Source of the DNA: Thermoleophilia bacterium
GTDB lineage: Bacteria; Actinomycetota; Thermoleophilia; Miltoncostaeales; Miltoncostaeaceae
Length of the DNA stretch: 64,000 nucleotides
Assembly: GCA_009694365.1 (NCBI GenBank)
Contig: SHVE01000007.1
Coordinates: 1 to 64,000, forward strand
Direction: 5' to 3'
Shown: positions 8,626 through 17,536 of the stretch, piece by piece
How the letters are laid out: every line of letters starts with the position of its first letter
Numbering within the stretch: position 1 is the first letter of the stretch
Notes under the pieces: model-generated
Database searches by the model: none
Seen by the model: only the letters and a program-made list of their open reading frames with translations
What the model was told of the DNA's origin: nothing
Program-made: the position numbers and the translations under genes

Positions 8626-9012
8626 CTAGTCCCCATGGACCCCGCAGCAGCGCCCCACGGGGAAGGCCCGGGAGATGGCTGCGAGTCGGTACCCCTGCGT
8701 GTGCTCGGTCGGCACATAGGTGTCGAGGCCGGGTTCTTCATCCACCGTGTGACGGAGGCGGCGTACGAGGACGTCCACGAACCGGTCGCCCTCGCAGCGA
8801 CCTCCTCCCCTCACGCGGGCGAGGAGGTCGCTGCGCGTGAGGGTGTGCCCTGTCGCATTGGTGAGGGTCCCCAGACGACGCGCGTCGAGTCGGTGGTCAC
8901 GTACTTCTTGGGTACGTAGGCGCAGGCGCAACGGGCGGGGTACGGCTTCGTGCCTCTTCCGGGAGCACTGCGGACACTCGCGAACCGGCAGTTGTCGATG
9001 GCGTAGCAGCAA
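8626..9012 (-). CDS. Orphan PhoB/OmpR-type winged-helix domain, no receiver
   Basis: The C-terminal 85 residues match the trans_reg_C DNA-binding domain of PhoB/OmpR regulators: TLTRSDLLARVRGG, the recognition-helix segment FVDVLVRRLRHTVDEEPG, and YRLAAI after the wing. The N-terminal 40 residues include CPQC and are not a receiver domain; no phosphoacceptor aspartate region exists. The gene lies immediately upstream of, and divergent from, the pst genes, where a phosphate regulator would be expected. It could be the remnant of a phoB whose receiver was lost, or a constitutively DNA-binding regulator. Start and functionality are uncertain. Confidence 0.6.
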   Translation of the reverse strand: MLLRHRQLPVRECPQCSRKRHEAVPRPLRLRLRTQEVRDHRLDARRLGTLTNATGHTLTRSDLLARVRGGGRCEGDRFVDVLVRRLRHTVDEEPGLDTYVPTEHTQGYRLAAISRAFPVGRCCGVHGD

Positions 9013-9098
9013 CGCGCGTCTCAGCGCGTTTCACACGATGTTCACATTAGGCACGGCAGGATTCATGTCGTGTCTGATGTCGTCTCCGAGGGCGTCCG

Positions 9099-11144
9099 TT
9101 GACGCCCCCACCACCTCCGCCTGCCGCGGTGGCTGATCCGCGCGGACCCGCACCGCGCCTGAGGAGGCCGCGCGGGAGCGTACTGGCCGATCGCGGCTAC
9201 GCGATCCTCGCCGCCGCCGCCAGTGTGGTGGCGGTGGTGTTCGTGGCGTACCTGCTCATCGTCACCATGGCCAACACGGGCGATCTGTGGTCCACCTATG
9301 GGGTGTGGGGATTTGTCACCGGCACCCAGTGGATGCCCACACCCGCCACCGGTGAGGCCCTATACGGCGCGCTCCCGTTCGTCTACGGCACCCTGATGAC
9401 GTCGTTCATCGCCCTGGCGATCGCCGTCCCGGTATCGGTGGGGATCGCGCTCGCCACGGTGGTGTTCCTGCCGCGGCGGCTCCGTGGACTTGCCGGGGGC
9501 TTCATCAACCTGCTCGCCGCCGTCCCGTCGGTCATCTTCGGATTGTGGGGCGTGACCATTCTGGTGCCCTTCCTGCGACCCGTCCTCGACTGGGTCTCCG
9601 GGACCTTCGGCGGTCTCAACCTCTTCGGATGGCACCCGTTCGAGGGGCCGGTGACGTCGGGCTCGTATTTGGTATCCGGTCTGGTACTGGCCATCATGGT
9701 GCTGCCGATCATCACGGCGATCTCGCGGGAGGTTCTCCTCACGGTGCCGCGTGACCAGTCCGAAGCCGCCTATGCACTCGGTGCTACTCGCTGGGAGATG
9801 GTGCGCCACTCGATGCTGCCGTGGGCGCGGTCGGGGATCGTGGGGGCATCAGCCCTCGGACTCGGCCGTGCGGTGGGGGAAACCATCGCCATCGTCATGC
9901 TGCTCGGAAACACGCCCGGTATCTTCACGCCGCTCGTCGGACCCGGTGCGACGCTGTCGAGCGTCATCGCCCTGCAGACCGGTGAGGCGAGCGGAATGCA
10001 GTTGTCGGCGCTCACCGGGCTCGCGGTCGTGCTCTTCGTTATCGCGTTCCTCATCAACGCCGCCGCTCGTCTGCTCGTGCGCCGCGCCGAGGCGGGGCAG
10101 ACCCGGCGCGGTGGGATCCTCCGACGCGGCCGCGCGTGGGTGACGGGTGTGGTACGCGGGCCGGTGGTGCCGAGTGCACCGCCCCCGCCCCCCGTGAGCG
10201 CGGCTCCCGCTGGTGGCCTCCCCGTCGACCGGGTGGCCCCCCTGCGCCGCGCGCCGTCGATCATTCGCGGGCCCGGAGCGGTGTCGGGGTCACGCGTCGT
10301 ACGCTCGCGCATCGCCGAGGGGTTCGTGTGGTTCAGCCTGCTCTTTGGACTCGTTCCCCTCATCGCGGTACTCACGGAGATGCTTCTGAAGGGCCTCCCG
10401 GCGATCGCACCCGGGTTCTTCACCCAGTTGCCACCACTCGACCCGTCGAGTTACGGCGGGGGCATCTCCAGTGCGCTCGTGGGCACGCTCATCCTCATGG
10501 CCATCGCGCTCCTCGTGGCGGCACCCCTCGGCGTGCTCACGGCGTTGTATATCCGTGATGTGGCCCGGCCCGGGCGCTGGAGCGGTCGCGCGGGGTCGGC
10601 CGTGGGATTTGTGGTGGACATCCTGCTCGGCGTGCCGTCGGTCGTGGTGGGCCTCATCGTGTATCTCGGCATCGTGGTGGTGCAAGGGCACTTCTCCGCC
10701 CTGGCCGGTGGTGTCGCCCTCGGCGTCATCATGTTCCCCATTGTCGTGCGCGCGGCGGATGAGGTACTCCGGCTCGTGCCCCGGGGCCAGACCGAGGCGG
10801 CGCTGGCATTGGGAGCACCCAAGTGGCGCACCACTGCGTCGGTGGTGCTCCCGATCGCCGGGCCCGGGATACTCACCGGGATTCTGCTGGGCCTCGCCCG
10901 TGCATCGGGTGAGACCGCCCCGCTGCTCTTCACATCGCTCGGAAACCAGTTCCTCTCGACGGACCTCACCGCGCCGATCGCCGCCATCCCGCAACTCATC
11001 TTCAACAACACGATTCTCACTCAGACGCCGGCATCGCTACAACTTGCGTGGGGCGCCGCCTTGGTGCTGGTTGCGATCATTCTCGCGCTCAACCTCGGAG
11101 CATCCGTACTCTCGCGCACGTCGCGTCGGATGGAAGGGCGATGA
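9099..11144 (+). CDS. pstCA: Phosphate ABC transporter permease, PstC-PstA fusion
   Basis: A single 681-residue polypeptide carries both permease halves of the phosphate transporter. The PstC half (about 25-335) contains [19 protein letters not shown] and the EAA loop [20 protein letters not shown], then [16 protein letters not shown] Pro/Arg-rich linker (about 335-405) leads to the PstA half (about 410-675), with [20 protein letters not shown], the EAA loop [20 protein letters not shown] and [15 protein letters not shown]. Normally these are two genes. TTG 9099 is the likely start. pstB follows with an ATGA overlap. No pstS or phoU is present in the window, so the binding protein must be encoded elsewhere. 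It acts in the cytoplasmic membrane. Confidence 0.93.
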   Translation: MTPPPPPPAAVADPRGPAPRLRRPRGSVLADRGYAILAAAASVVAVVFVAYLLIVTMANTGDLWSTYGVWGFVTGTQWMPTPATGEALYGALPFVYGTLMTSFIALAIAVPVSVGIALATVVFLPRRLRGLAGGFINLLAAVPSVIFGLWGVTILVPFLRPVLDWVSGTFGGLNLFGWHPFEGPVTSGSYLVSGLVLAIMVLPIITAISREVLLTVPRDQSEAAYALGATRWEMVRHSMLPWARSGIVGASALGLGRAVGETIAIVMLLGNTPGIFTPLVGPGATLSSVIALQTGEASGMQLSALTGLAVVLFVIAFLINAAARLLVRRAEAGQTRRGGILRRGRAWVTGVVRGPVVPSAPPPPPVSAAPAGGLPVDRVAPLRRAPSIIRGPGAVSGSRVVRSRIAEGFVWFSLLFGLVPLIAVLTEMLLKGLPAIAPGFFTQLPPLDPSSYGGGISSALVGTLILMAIALLVAAPLGVLTALYIRDVARPGRWSGRAGSAVGFVVDILLGVPSVVVGLIVYLGIVVVQGHFSALAGGVALGVIMFPIVVRAADEVLRLVPRGQTEAALALGAPKWRTTASVVLPIAGPGILTGILLGLARASGETAPLLFTSLGNQFLSTDLTAPIAAIPQLIFNNTILTQTPASLQLAWGAALVLVAIILALNLGASVLSRTSRRMEGR

Positions 11145-12046
11145 CTAGTGCACCCACGACGACGACCCCGACCACGAAGGGGCCATCTGTGACATCGGAC
11201 ACGTCACCGACCACATCGGTGGTCACCGCCCCGACGGCGCCCACCACGCCCACCCGCGACATCACCGGGCCATTCCCGATGGAGGTACGCGCCCTGTCGG
11301 CGTTCTTCGGATCGCACCACGTGGTGCAGGACGTTCACATCGCGTTCCCCACGAACTCCGTGACGGCGATAATTGGGCCGTCGGGGTGTGGCAAATCCAC
11401 GTTCATCCGGTGTCTCAACCGTATGCACGAGCTGATCCCGAACGCTCGCGTGGAGGGGGATGTGCTGCTGCACGGGCAGGACATTTACGGGAAGGATGCC
11501 GATCCGGTCGCGGTGCGGCGCGCCGTGGGGATGGTGTTTCAGCGCCCGAACCCGTTCCCCACCAAGTCCGTCGCCGACAACGTCCTCGCGGGTCCCACGT
11601 TCCTGCGGATCAAGGCCGGCCGCGACGAGCGGGCCGCCCTCGTCGAGAAGACCCTCCGGGCGGCAGGTCTCTGGGACGAGGTCAAGAATCGTCTCGACGC
11701 TCCCGCTGGTGGTCTGTCGGGTGGTCAGCAGCAGCGCCTGTGCATTGCCCGCGCCCTCGCCGTGGAGCCCGACGTGCTGCTCATGGACGAGCCCTGCTCG
11801 GCACTCGACCCGCATTCGACGCTCCGTATCGAAGAGCTCATCCGCGAGTTACGTGAGCGCCTCACCATCGTCATCGTCACGCACAACATGCAGCAGGCCG
11901 CCCGCGTGTCGCAGTACACCGCCTTCTTCACAATCGAGGAGGAGGGGCGGCCGGGCCGCCTCATCGAGACCGGCCCCACCCGCGAAATCTTCGGCAACCC
12001 GCAGAACCCACGGACCGAGGAATACGTCACCGGGCGGTTCGGCTGA
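11141..12046 (+). CDS. pstB: Phosphate ABC transporter ATP-binding protein PstB
   Basis: The 301-residue ATPase powers phosphate import by the fused permease. Walker A is [10 protein letters not shown], followed by the PstB-typical [18 protein letters not shown]. The Q-loop is [13 protein letters not shown], the signature [16 protein letters not shown], Walker [14 protein letters not shown], and the switch histidine [13 protein letters not shown]. The first 45 residues are an unusual low-complexity Thr/Pro/Ser tract before the ABC domain, so a later start (for example the Met before EVRALSAFF) cannot be excluded. The start overlaps the permease stop (ATGA). A palindromic repeat element follows the gene. 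Confidence 0.95.
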   Translation: MTSAPTTTTPTTKGPSVTSDTSPTTSVVTAPTAPTTPTRDITGPFPMEVRALSAFFGSHHVVQDVHIAFPTNSVTAIIGPSGCGKSTFIRCLNRMHELIPNARVEGDVLLHGQDIYGKDADPVAVRRAVGMVFQRPNPFPTKSVADNVLAGPTFLRIKAGRDERAALVEKTLRAAGLWDEVKNRLDAPAGGLSGGQQQRLCIARALAVEPDVLLMDEPCSALDPHSTLRIEELIRELRERLTIVIVTHNMQQAARVSQYTAFFTIEEEGRPGRLIETGPTREIFGNPQNPRTEEYVTGRFG

Positions 12047-12073
12047 GCAGTGCGACGACCACCGGGGACGACG

Positions 12074-12260
12074 CCCCCGGTGTGTGACACCTAGGACTTA
12101 TCCCACTTGGGCTGAGTCAAGTCGTCTGAAGTGGTGTAACCGACTCGTCGGCGTTAGGCAGCAGCCTGCAGCGTGGCCACCTCCTTGCTCTCCTCGCTGC
12201 GCGTTACACCACTTCTACCGACGTGACCGGAGTGTCCGGTGTCCGACACCGGGGTGTGGG
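12074..12260. repeat. Composite palindromic repeat element (REP/MITE-like)
   Basis: This 187-bp intergenic block is bounded by two copies of the dispersed palindromic motif, GGTGTGTGACACC (12079-12091) and GGTGTCCGACACC (12238-12250). Inside is a perfect 13-bp inverted repeat, GAAGTGGTGTAAC at 12128-12140 and its complement at 12203-12215, separated by 62 bp. There is no coding potential. The layout resembles a non-autonomous element or a REP doublet between two convergent genes, and the hairpins could also end transcription from both sides. Confidence 0.7.
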
Positions 12261-12261
12261 G

Positions 12262-13365
12262 TCAGGCTCCTCCCGGGGCCTCTCCGTGTGGGGTGGGCTC
12301 GTCCTCCAGCGCCCGCTCCTCGTTTTCGGCGTCTCTACGCAACTGCTTGAAGCTGACGCCCTCAAACAGCAGGAAGATGAAGCCGATGACCACGCCCACG
12401 ATCATCTCCGTGGCCTGCAGCACGATGGAAAAGGCGAGCGCGTCGGCCGCACTCACTCCGTAGGAAGCGGTCAGGGGCACCACGGCGGCGGCTTGGAATA
12501 CCACGAGGTTGCCCGGGAGGATTGGGAAGCTCTGGGCCACCGTGATGGTGACGAGAAGTAATCCGGCTCCGCCCCAGCCGACATGGCCGAGGCCGAAGGC
12601 GACGAGGGTGGCGTAGATCCCGGCCCACTGCGCCAGCCAGGTGCCGAAGCTCGGGACCGCCACCAGGCTCATCCGCCGTGGGTTCCGCAGACTGGCGTGG
12701 CTCTCGTGAACCGCCGCCCACAGGCGCTGGAAGGCTCGGGTCACTCGGCGCCAGATAGACCCGGTGGACAGCCACGGCGACACTTGGCGCTTGGGATTCT
12801 GGAGGAGCGCGGCTCCCACCACGACCACGCAGATGACACCCAGCACCGTGGTGATGATCCACGCGTACGACGGCAGCGGGAGGACGAGGCCGATGAGGAT
12901 GACGAGGAACACCCACGCGATGGTGGTGATGATGTTCTCCACCACCACGGTCCCGAGCAGTACGGTCGTGGTGACGGTTTCGTGGCGCTTGACGAGACGT
13001 CGTCTGGCCAGGAGCACTTTGGCGATCTCACCGACTCGCGCCGCGAGGATCGTGTTGAAGAGAAATCCGACCATGAGCGGACTGAGCAGGTCGAAGAATC
13101 GCGTCGGCCGCTTGAGGATGGCAAGCCCGTCGACCACGCCCTTCCACGCCAGACCTTTCAGCAGCACGGACGCGAAGTTGAGGAGCACGGCAACCGCCAA
13201 CAGCCAGACATTGTCGAGGCGGAATGCCGACAAGATGACATTCCAGTCCACGCGCCAGATGATCAGCAGGATGATGAGAGTGACGACCCCGATCCGGATC
13301 GCGTGCCAGCCCCACGGCGGAATACGCCGACGGCCGGGTGCCGGATCGGCCGTCTCGCCACTCAT
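12262..13365 (-). CDS. Lysylphosphatidylglycerol-synthase-TM/flippase-like membrane protein (UPF0104)
   Basis: This 367-residue polytopic membrane protein has about eight hydrophobic helices and the family motifs FNTILAARVGEIAKVLLARRR, TVVVENIITTIAW and AQSFPILPGNLVVFQAAAVV. It matches the transmembrane domain of MprF-type enzymes (LPG_synthase_TM) without the C-terminal aminoacyltransferase part. Stand-alone members are thought to move lipids or lipid-linked intermediates across the membrane. The start overlaps the stop of the polysaccharide deacetylase gene upstream by four bases, pointing to joint work on the envelope. The charged C-terminal tail faces the cytoplasm (inferred). Confidence 0.82.
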   Translation of the reverse strand: MSGETADPAPGRRRIPPWGWHAIRIGVVTLIILLIIWRVDWNVILSAFRLDNVWLLAVAVLLNFASVLLKGLAWKGVVDGLAILKRPTRFFDLLSPLMVGFLFNTILAARVGEIAKVLLARRRLVKRHETVTTTVLLGTVVVENIITTIAWVFLVILIGLVLPLPSYAWIITTVLGVICVVVVGAALLQNPKRQVSPWLSTGSIWRRVTRAFQRLWAAVHESHASLRNPRRMSLVAVPSFGTWLAQWAGIYATLVAFGLGHVGWGGAGLLLVTITVAQSFPILPGNLVVFQAAAVVPLTASYGVSAADALAFSIVLQATEMIVGVVIGFIFLLFEGVSFKQLRRDAENEERALEDEPTPHGEAPGGA

Positions 13366-14153
13366 CGGGTCAGTTCGTCCAGCGTCACGAGGTCCAACCC
13401 CTTGCTGCGGGCGGCGGCACAGATGTCGGGGATCGCAGCGACCGTGTGCGCGCGCTGGCGTTCCGGATCCCAGCCATCGGCATCGTGCAACAGGAGGATG
13501 CAACCTGGCTCGAGTGCATCGGCGGATCGCTTCGCCACCACATCCGGCCCGGGGTCGGCGGAATCGAACACCCCCCTCGTCCAGCCGATCATCTGATACC
13601 CCGCCGATCTGACGGTGGCCCACGTTGTCGGGCCACGGAATCCATGGGGGGCACGAAAGATCGGCGAGAGCGCATCGGGACCGGCGGCGTCGGTGATCGC
13701 CTGTTCGGTCCGCGCGAGTTGGTCGCGCAGATAGCCGGGGCCACGGAAGACGAGGATCCCGTGGTCGTATCCGTGGCTCCCGATCTGGTGGCCTTCCTCA
13801 TGGATGCGTCGCACCATCTGGGGGTGGCGCCGTGCCTGGCGCCCGAGGATGAAGAAGGTGGCCGTGACGTTCTCATCGGCCAGCGCATCGAGGATCGCCG
13901 GCGTTGAGGGCCCGGGGCCGTCGTCGAAGGTGAGAGCGGCTCGCGGTGACGCCGCGGGACCTCGTGACAGGACCCGTCCGAAGACGGGTGATGCCGGCCG
14001 GAACGACGCCCATGCCCCCACCGCTCCTGCCCCCAAAATCACGGCGGACACCATGGGGCTGTGCCGGGCCGCCAGTACCGCCCCCGCCACGATGGCGGAC
14101 TCGATGGCGACGACACGACGGATCGTCCGGGTCTTGGTCATCGGATCGGTCAT
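13362..14153 (-). CDS. Membrane-anchored polysaccharide deacetylase
   Basis: The 263-residue protein starts at ATG 14153 (a second in-frame ATG follows four codons later). It has an N-terminal hydrophobic region of one or two helices, then a NodB-homology domain. The domain has ALTFDDGPGP (catalytic Asp and first metal Asp), the metal-binding histidines in HQIGSHGYDH, RAPHGFRG and a late LLLHDADGW. Members of carbohydrate esterase family 4 remove N- or O-acetyl groups from peptidoglycan or other glycans. It overlaps the flippase-like gene downstream, so the pair is likely one operon acting on a cell-surface polymer. Confidence 0.88.
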   Translation of the reverse strand: MTDPMTKTRTIRRVVAIESAIVAGAVLAARHSPMVSAVILGAGAVGAWASFRPASPVFGRVLSRGPAASPRAALTFDDGPGPSTPAILDALADENVTATFFILGRQARRHPQMVRRIHEEGHQIGSHGYDHGILVFRGPGYLRDQLARTEQAITDAAGPDALSPIFRAPHGFRGPTTWATVRSAGYQMIGWTRGVFDSADPGPDVVAKRSADALEPGCILLLHDADGWDPERQRAHTVAAIPDICAAARSKGLDLVTLDELTR

Positions 14154-14245
14154 TGAGGAATCGCTCCGAGGGTAGCAAGGGCGCACGGGGCGTCGGTGCG
14201 GCTGGCACCCACCCGCACCGAGTGCCAGACGGACCGCTACCGGTC

Positions 14246-14251
14246 TATACT
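14246..14251 (+). promoter_or_regulatory. -10 box for the FmdB-like gene
   Basis: TATACT is the best -10 hexamer in this gap. It lies 30 bp before the GTG at 14281, with an AGGAG ribosome-binding site at 14271-14275. The -35 region (around 14223) is weak. Confidence 0.5.
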
Positions 14252-14280
14252 CGCGCGCGTTCACCGTTCCAGGAGCCCCC

Positions 14281-14553
14281 GTGCCGGTCTACGACTACCG
14301 CTGTGAAAAGGGGCATCGCTTCGATGCCTTCCAAGGCATGACCGAGAAACCCTTGAAGAAGTGCGAGGAGTGTGGCGCCAAGGTTGAGCGCGTGCTGCAT
14401 GCGCCGGCCATCCACTTCAAGGGCAGTGGTTTTCACAACACTGACTACAACACGAAGCCTCGGCCTGTCGAATCGGGTAGCGCCCCCTCGGATGGCGCGA
14501 AGCCCGCGTCCGACAGCGGCGGCCAAAAGACCGTGGGCCTCGACAAGATCTGA
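14281..14553 (+). CDS. FmdB-family zinc-ribbon protein
   Basis: The 90-residue protein has the FmdB regulatory-protein zinc ribbon at its N terminus: MPVYDYRCEKGHRFDAFQ followed by KKCEECG. One cysteine is in the first knuckle (YRCEKGH, with His in place of the usual second Cys) and two are in the second. The motif VLHAPAIHFKGSGFHNTDY is typical of the family, and the C-terminal tail is Ser/Gly/Pro-rich and disordered. Function is poorly known; members were linked to formamidase regulation and are widespread in actinobacteria. GTG start with AGGAG spacing of about six bases. Confidence 0.85.
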   Translation: MPVYDYRCEKGHRFDAFQGMTEKPLKKCEECGAKVERVLHAPAIHFKGSGFHNTDYNTKPRPVESGSAPSDGAKPASDSGGQKTVGLDKI

Positions 14554-14663
14554 GCGCAGGACGGGCGTCCCGGCAGGAGCGGCACCGGCAGGCCGACCGC
14601 TCGCCAGTCGGGGGTCGACAGACCGCCTCGGGGACGACGGGCACCGGACAGCCCACGCCCCGG

Positions 14664-14810
14664 CGCTGGTCCGACCTTCCGAATTGTTACGTGTCAGACA
14701 CCGGGGATGACGTCGGGGGGACGCGGAGCGCGGGAGAATTCACGCGCCCGCGCTGATCCGACCCTCCGAAGTGGTAAGTGTCAGACACCGGTGTCAGACA
14801 CCGGTGGGGT
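14664..14810. repeat. Duplicated unit carrying the GTGTCAGACAC palindrome
   Basis: Two related units of about 45 bp lie 87 bp apart. Each has a GCTGrTCCGACCyTCCGAA block followed by a short AT-richer stretch and the palindromic core. The first core is GTGTCAGACACCGG (14691-14704). The second is doubled, with GTGTCAGACACCGG at 14779-14792 and again from 14791. The remaining part of the gap between the FmdB-like gene and the LCP gene holds no gene. The motif is the same as at 39.1-39.3 kb and 43.0 kb. Confidence 0.75.
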
Positions 14811-14875
14811 CGGTCGGCCCGTGGGGGGATCGCAATCGCCTCCTCGGAGGCCACAACGTGGGTCGGTAGGAACCG

Positions 14876-15961
14876 CTAGGGCCGCACGAAGTCGGTGAGT
14901 TGTTTCTCGTCGAGGTCGGGTTCCCCGATGACGTATGAGACGCCACCCACGGTGCGGGGCATTCCGGCCAGCACGATGCGGTCGTTGGGGTCGGACCGGA
15001 GGCGCCACTGGAGCCACCCGAGTTTCATCACATCGCTGATGCCCATGTCGGTGCCGAGCGCGCGGATAACGCCGGCACCACGCCAGGGCGAGAAGGGGAT
15101 GGCCGTCAGGGATGCCAGTTTCGCCTTGAGGCCCGTGACGAACGCCTGCTGGCGCGCGGCGCGGTGGAGGTCGTTGTCGCATTTGCGCACGCGCACGAAC
15201 TGCAGGGCCGTTTCACCATCGAGATCGATCGGCCCCTGTACGAACGAGACCCTGATGCCGCCGGCGTACGGGCAGTTCTCCAGCGCGGTCGGGTTGTTGA
15301 CGGTGACGCCACCCACATCGTCCACCATGCGCGTCACACCGTTGAAGCGGATGACGATGAGGTGATGGATCGGGAGGCCCGTGAGGTTACGGACGGCGTC
15401 GATGACCCCCTTCTGTCCGGAGAAGTAATGCGCGGCGTTGATCTTCTGAGTGCCATTGCCCGGGAGGTCCACTCGGAAGTCGCGCGGGATCGAGAGCCAC
15501 TTGACCTTGCCCGCGCCGGGATCGGTGCGCATGACCATGATGGTGTCGGTGCGCGAACGTGTCTCACCCGGCCGGGCGTCCACACCGATCACGAGCGTGT
15601 TCTGCGGAGATGACAGGAGCGGGCCGGCCGGGGACAGTGCCGTCTGGGCGGTGGCGGTGACCCGGCGGTGCGCATCCGACACCGCGTCCCGGATACTGAT
15701 GAATCCGAACACGCCCCAGGTGACGATTCCGAGTATCGCCACGATTCCGACGCGCCAGATCCATCCCCACGCGCCGAGGGTGCGGAACGACCACCACCGG
15801 CGCTCGGGTCCGGGGGTCCATGGGTCAGGCACGGGGTCACCGCCCGCGGGCGCGCGCTCTACGGCGCTCGTGCCCTGGGTCAGCTGTTGCAGGCCATCAA
15901 GCCCTACGGCCGACTTCCCGCGCGCGATGAAACGGCGATAGGGCTTTTGCTGGGGCGGCAT
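14876..15961 (-). CDS. LytR-CpsA-Psr (LCP) family cell-wall glycopolymer ligase
   Basis: The 361-residue type II membrane protein has a proline-rich cytoplasmic N terminus, one transmembrane helix (IWRVGIVAILGIVTWGVFGF, about residues 68-90) and an extracellular LCP domain. The conserved LCP segments are NTLVIGVDARPGETRSRTDT, KWLSIPRDFRVDLPG, KINAAHYFSG, DVGGVTVNNP and LDGETALQFVRVRK. They contain the Arg and Asp residues that bind the polyprenyl pyrophosphate and metal. LCP enzymes attach wall polymers such as teichoic acids or arabinogalactan to peptidoglycan. The upstream end faces the ROK kinase gene, which is divergent. Confidence 0.93.
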   Translation of the reverse strand: MPPQQKPYRRFIARGKSAVGLDGLQQLTQGTSAVERAPAGGDPVPDPWTPGPERRWWSFRTLGAWGWIWRVGIVAILGIVTWGVFGFISIRDAVSDAHRRVTATAQTALSPAGPLLSSPQNTLVIGVDARPGETRSRTDTIMVMRTDPGAGKVKWLSIPRDFRVDLPGNGTQKINAAHYFSGQKGVIDAVRNLTGLPIHHLIVIRFNGVTRMVDDVGGVTVNNPTALENCPYAGGIRVSFVQGPIDLDGETALQFVRVRKCDNDLHRAARQQAFVTGLKAKLASLTAIPFSPWRGAGVIRALGTDMGISDVMKLGWLQWRLRSDPNDRIVLAGMPRTVGGVSYVIGEPDLDEKQLTDFVRP

Positions 15962-16011
15962 CGGCTGGCGATGGTACCGTCGCCCACGGTGTTTCGGTCT
16001 TCGGAGGGTGT

Positions 16012-16697
16012 ATGAGCGTCATCGGCGTCGACCTCGGCGGCACCACGATCGCTGCGGGTCGGCTCGATGCGGATCTCCATCTGACCGCATCGACCGTCAT
16101 TGCCACTCCCGCCGTAACCCCGGCCATCATCACCGCGATCGCGTCGCTTGCCGCCGCCCTCGCCATCGGCGCACCCGACCCCGACTCCGTCGTCGGCCTC
16201 CCCGCCACGTTCGACTCGCTGACGGGGCGTATGGGTGGGTCCCACCACACCCTACGGGCCGGGGTCGACGTGGCAGCCCTCCTCGGCGCGCGGACCTCGA
16301 TACCGGCGTGTGTGGACAACGACGCGAACCTGGCAGCCCTCGCGGAACATCGTCGGGGTGCGGCGCGCGGCTACGATCACGTGGTCATGCTCACCCTCGG
16401 AACGGGTGTCGGTGGCGGCGTCATCATCATCGGCCGGGTGGACCGGGGCGGTCGTGGTCATGGCGCCGAACTCGGGCACATCACAGTGGATGCCGATGGC
16501 CTCCGTGTTCGGGGGCATGCCCGAACCGGGGTGGTCTCTCGGCGGCCGGCGACCATCTCCTCGCCCCGGTGCGCGAGGAGTACCGGGGCCGGGCTCTCGC
16601 GCCCACGCGTCGCGCCCCACTCGGGGCGGCGTACGTCCGGAACGACACCGGGATGATCGGCGGTGGCATCATGGCCGCCGAGGGCGGGGGCGTGTGA
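16012..16697 (+). pseudogene. ROK-family glucokinase-like gene with frameshift and internal deletion
   Basis: The 5' part is a clear ROK kinase: VIGVDLGGTTIAAGRL (phosphate-binding loop), CVDNDANLAALAEHRRGAA, LTLGTGVGGGVII and HGAELGHITVDADG. Good coding then shifts frame at 16499-16502 (one C missing) into PPCSGACPNRG, the zinc-binding motif of the family. That motif is joined directly to GGLSAAGDHLLAPVREEYRG, which belongs some 90 residues later. The C-terminal GMIGGGIMAAEG follows normally. The segment between the zinc motif and the GG of the C-terminal domain is absent, and the junction lies in a G-rich run (about 16527-16533). The product cannot be a normal kinase. rsmI overlaps the end (GTGA). 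Confidence 0.8.
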
Positions 16698-17536
16698 GCG
16701 GGCGCCTCATCGTGGTCGCCACGCCCATTGGGACCCTTGACGACCTCTCGCCGCGGGCGGCCGAGGCCCTACGGCAGGCCGACGTGATCGCCTGCGAAGA
16801 CACCCGGCGCACGGCCACGCTCCTGCGTCACGCGGGGTCGGCCGCCCGCATGGTTCCCACGCACCAGCACAATGAGGCGTCCCGCGCCGCCGATCTCGTG
16901 CGGCGCATGGGCGAGGGCGCCACTGTCGTCTTAGTGAGTGACGCCGGCATGCCGGGCGTCAGCGATCCGGGTTCTCGCGTGGTTACGGCGGCGATCGAGG
17001 CCGACCTGCCGGTCACGGTCATTCCCGGCCCCGGGGCGGTCGAGACGGCCCTCGTGGCCTCGGGTCTGTCCACCGGCACGGGTTACGCCTTCGCGGGTTT
17101 CGCCCCCCGCAAGGCGTTGGACATGCGTCGGTTCATTGAGGGGCTCGACCAGTGGGCGGGTCCGGTGGTCGTGTTTGAGGGTCCCACGCGTGTCGCCACG
17201 TTGCTCGCAGCGATCGCTGCGCACGATCCCGAGCGGAGGGTGGCGGTGTGCCGCGAACTCACCAAGGTGCACGAGGAGATCCTCCGTGGATCGGCGCGCG
17301 ATCTCGCGGAGCGGGTCACCGAGCCGTTACGCGGTGAGGTTACCGTGGTCATCGCCGCACCAGCCGAGGCACCCGCCACCGACGAGGGCGCCCTCGTCGC
17401 GGCCATCGTTCCCATGCTCGATGCCGGCATGAGCCCGGCCCGCGCGGCCGATGTGGTGGCCGCGCTCGGTGCGGCCCCGCGCAACGCGGCCTACCGCGCG
17501 GCATTGGCCGCTGCGGCGACGCGGGACTCCGCGTAG
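16694..17536 (+). CDS. rsmI: 16S rRNA (cytidine1402-2'-O)-methyltransferase RsmI
   Basis: The 280-residue SAM-dependent enzyme of the tetrapyrrole-methylase superfamily 2'-O-methylates C1402 of 16S rRNA in the decoding centre. Diagnostic segments are LIVVATPIGTLDDLSPRA, ADVIACEDTRRTATLL, HNEASRAADLV, VLVSDAGMPGVSDPG, VIPGPGAVETALVASGL, FEGPTRVATLLAAI and CRELTKVHEE. Start GTG 16694 overlaps the stop of the broken ROK gene by four bases. The last 46 bases overlap, in antisense, the 3' end of the minus-strand gene at 17491. Confidence 0.95.
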   Translation: MSGRLIVVATPIGTLDDLSPRAAEALRQADVIACEDTRRTATLLRHAGSAARMVPTHQHNEASRAADLVRRMGEGATVVLVSDAGMPGVSDPGSRVVTAAIEADLPVTVIPGPGAVETALVASGLSTGTGYAFAGFAPRKALDMRRFIEGLDQWAGPVVVFEGPTRVATLLAAIAAHDPERRVAVCRELTKVHEEILRGSARDLAERVTEPLRGEVTVVIAAPAEAPATDEGALVAAIVPMLDAGMSPARAADVVAALGAAPRNAAYRAALAAAATRDSA

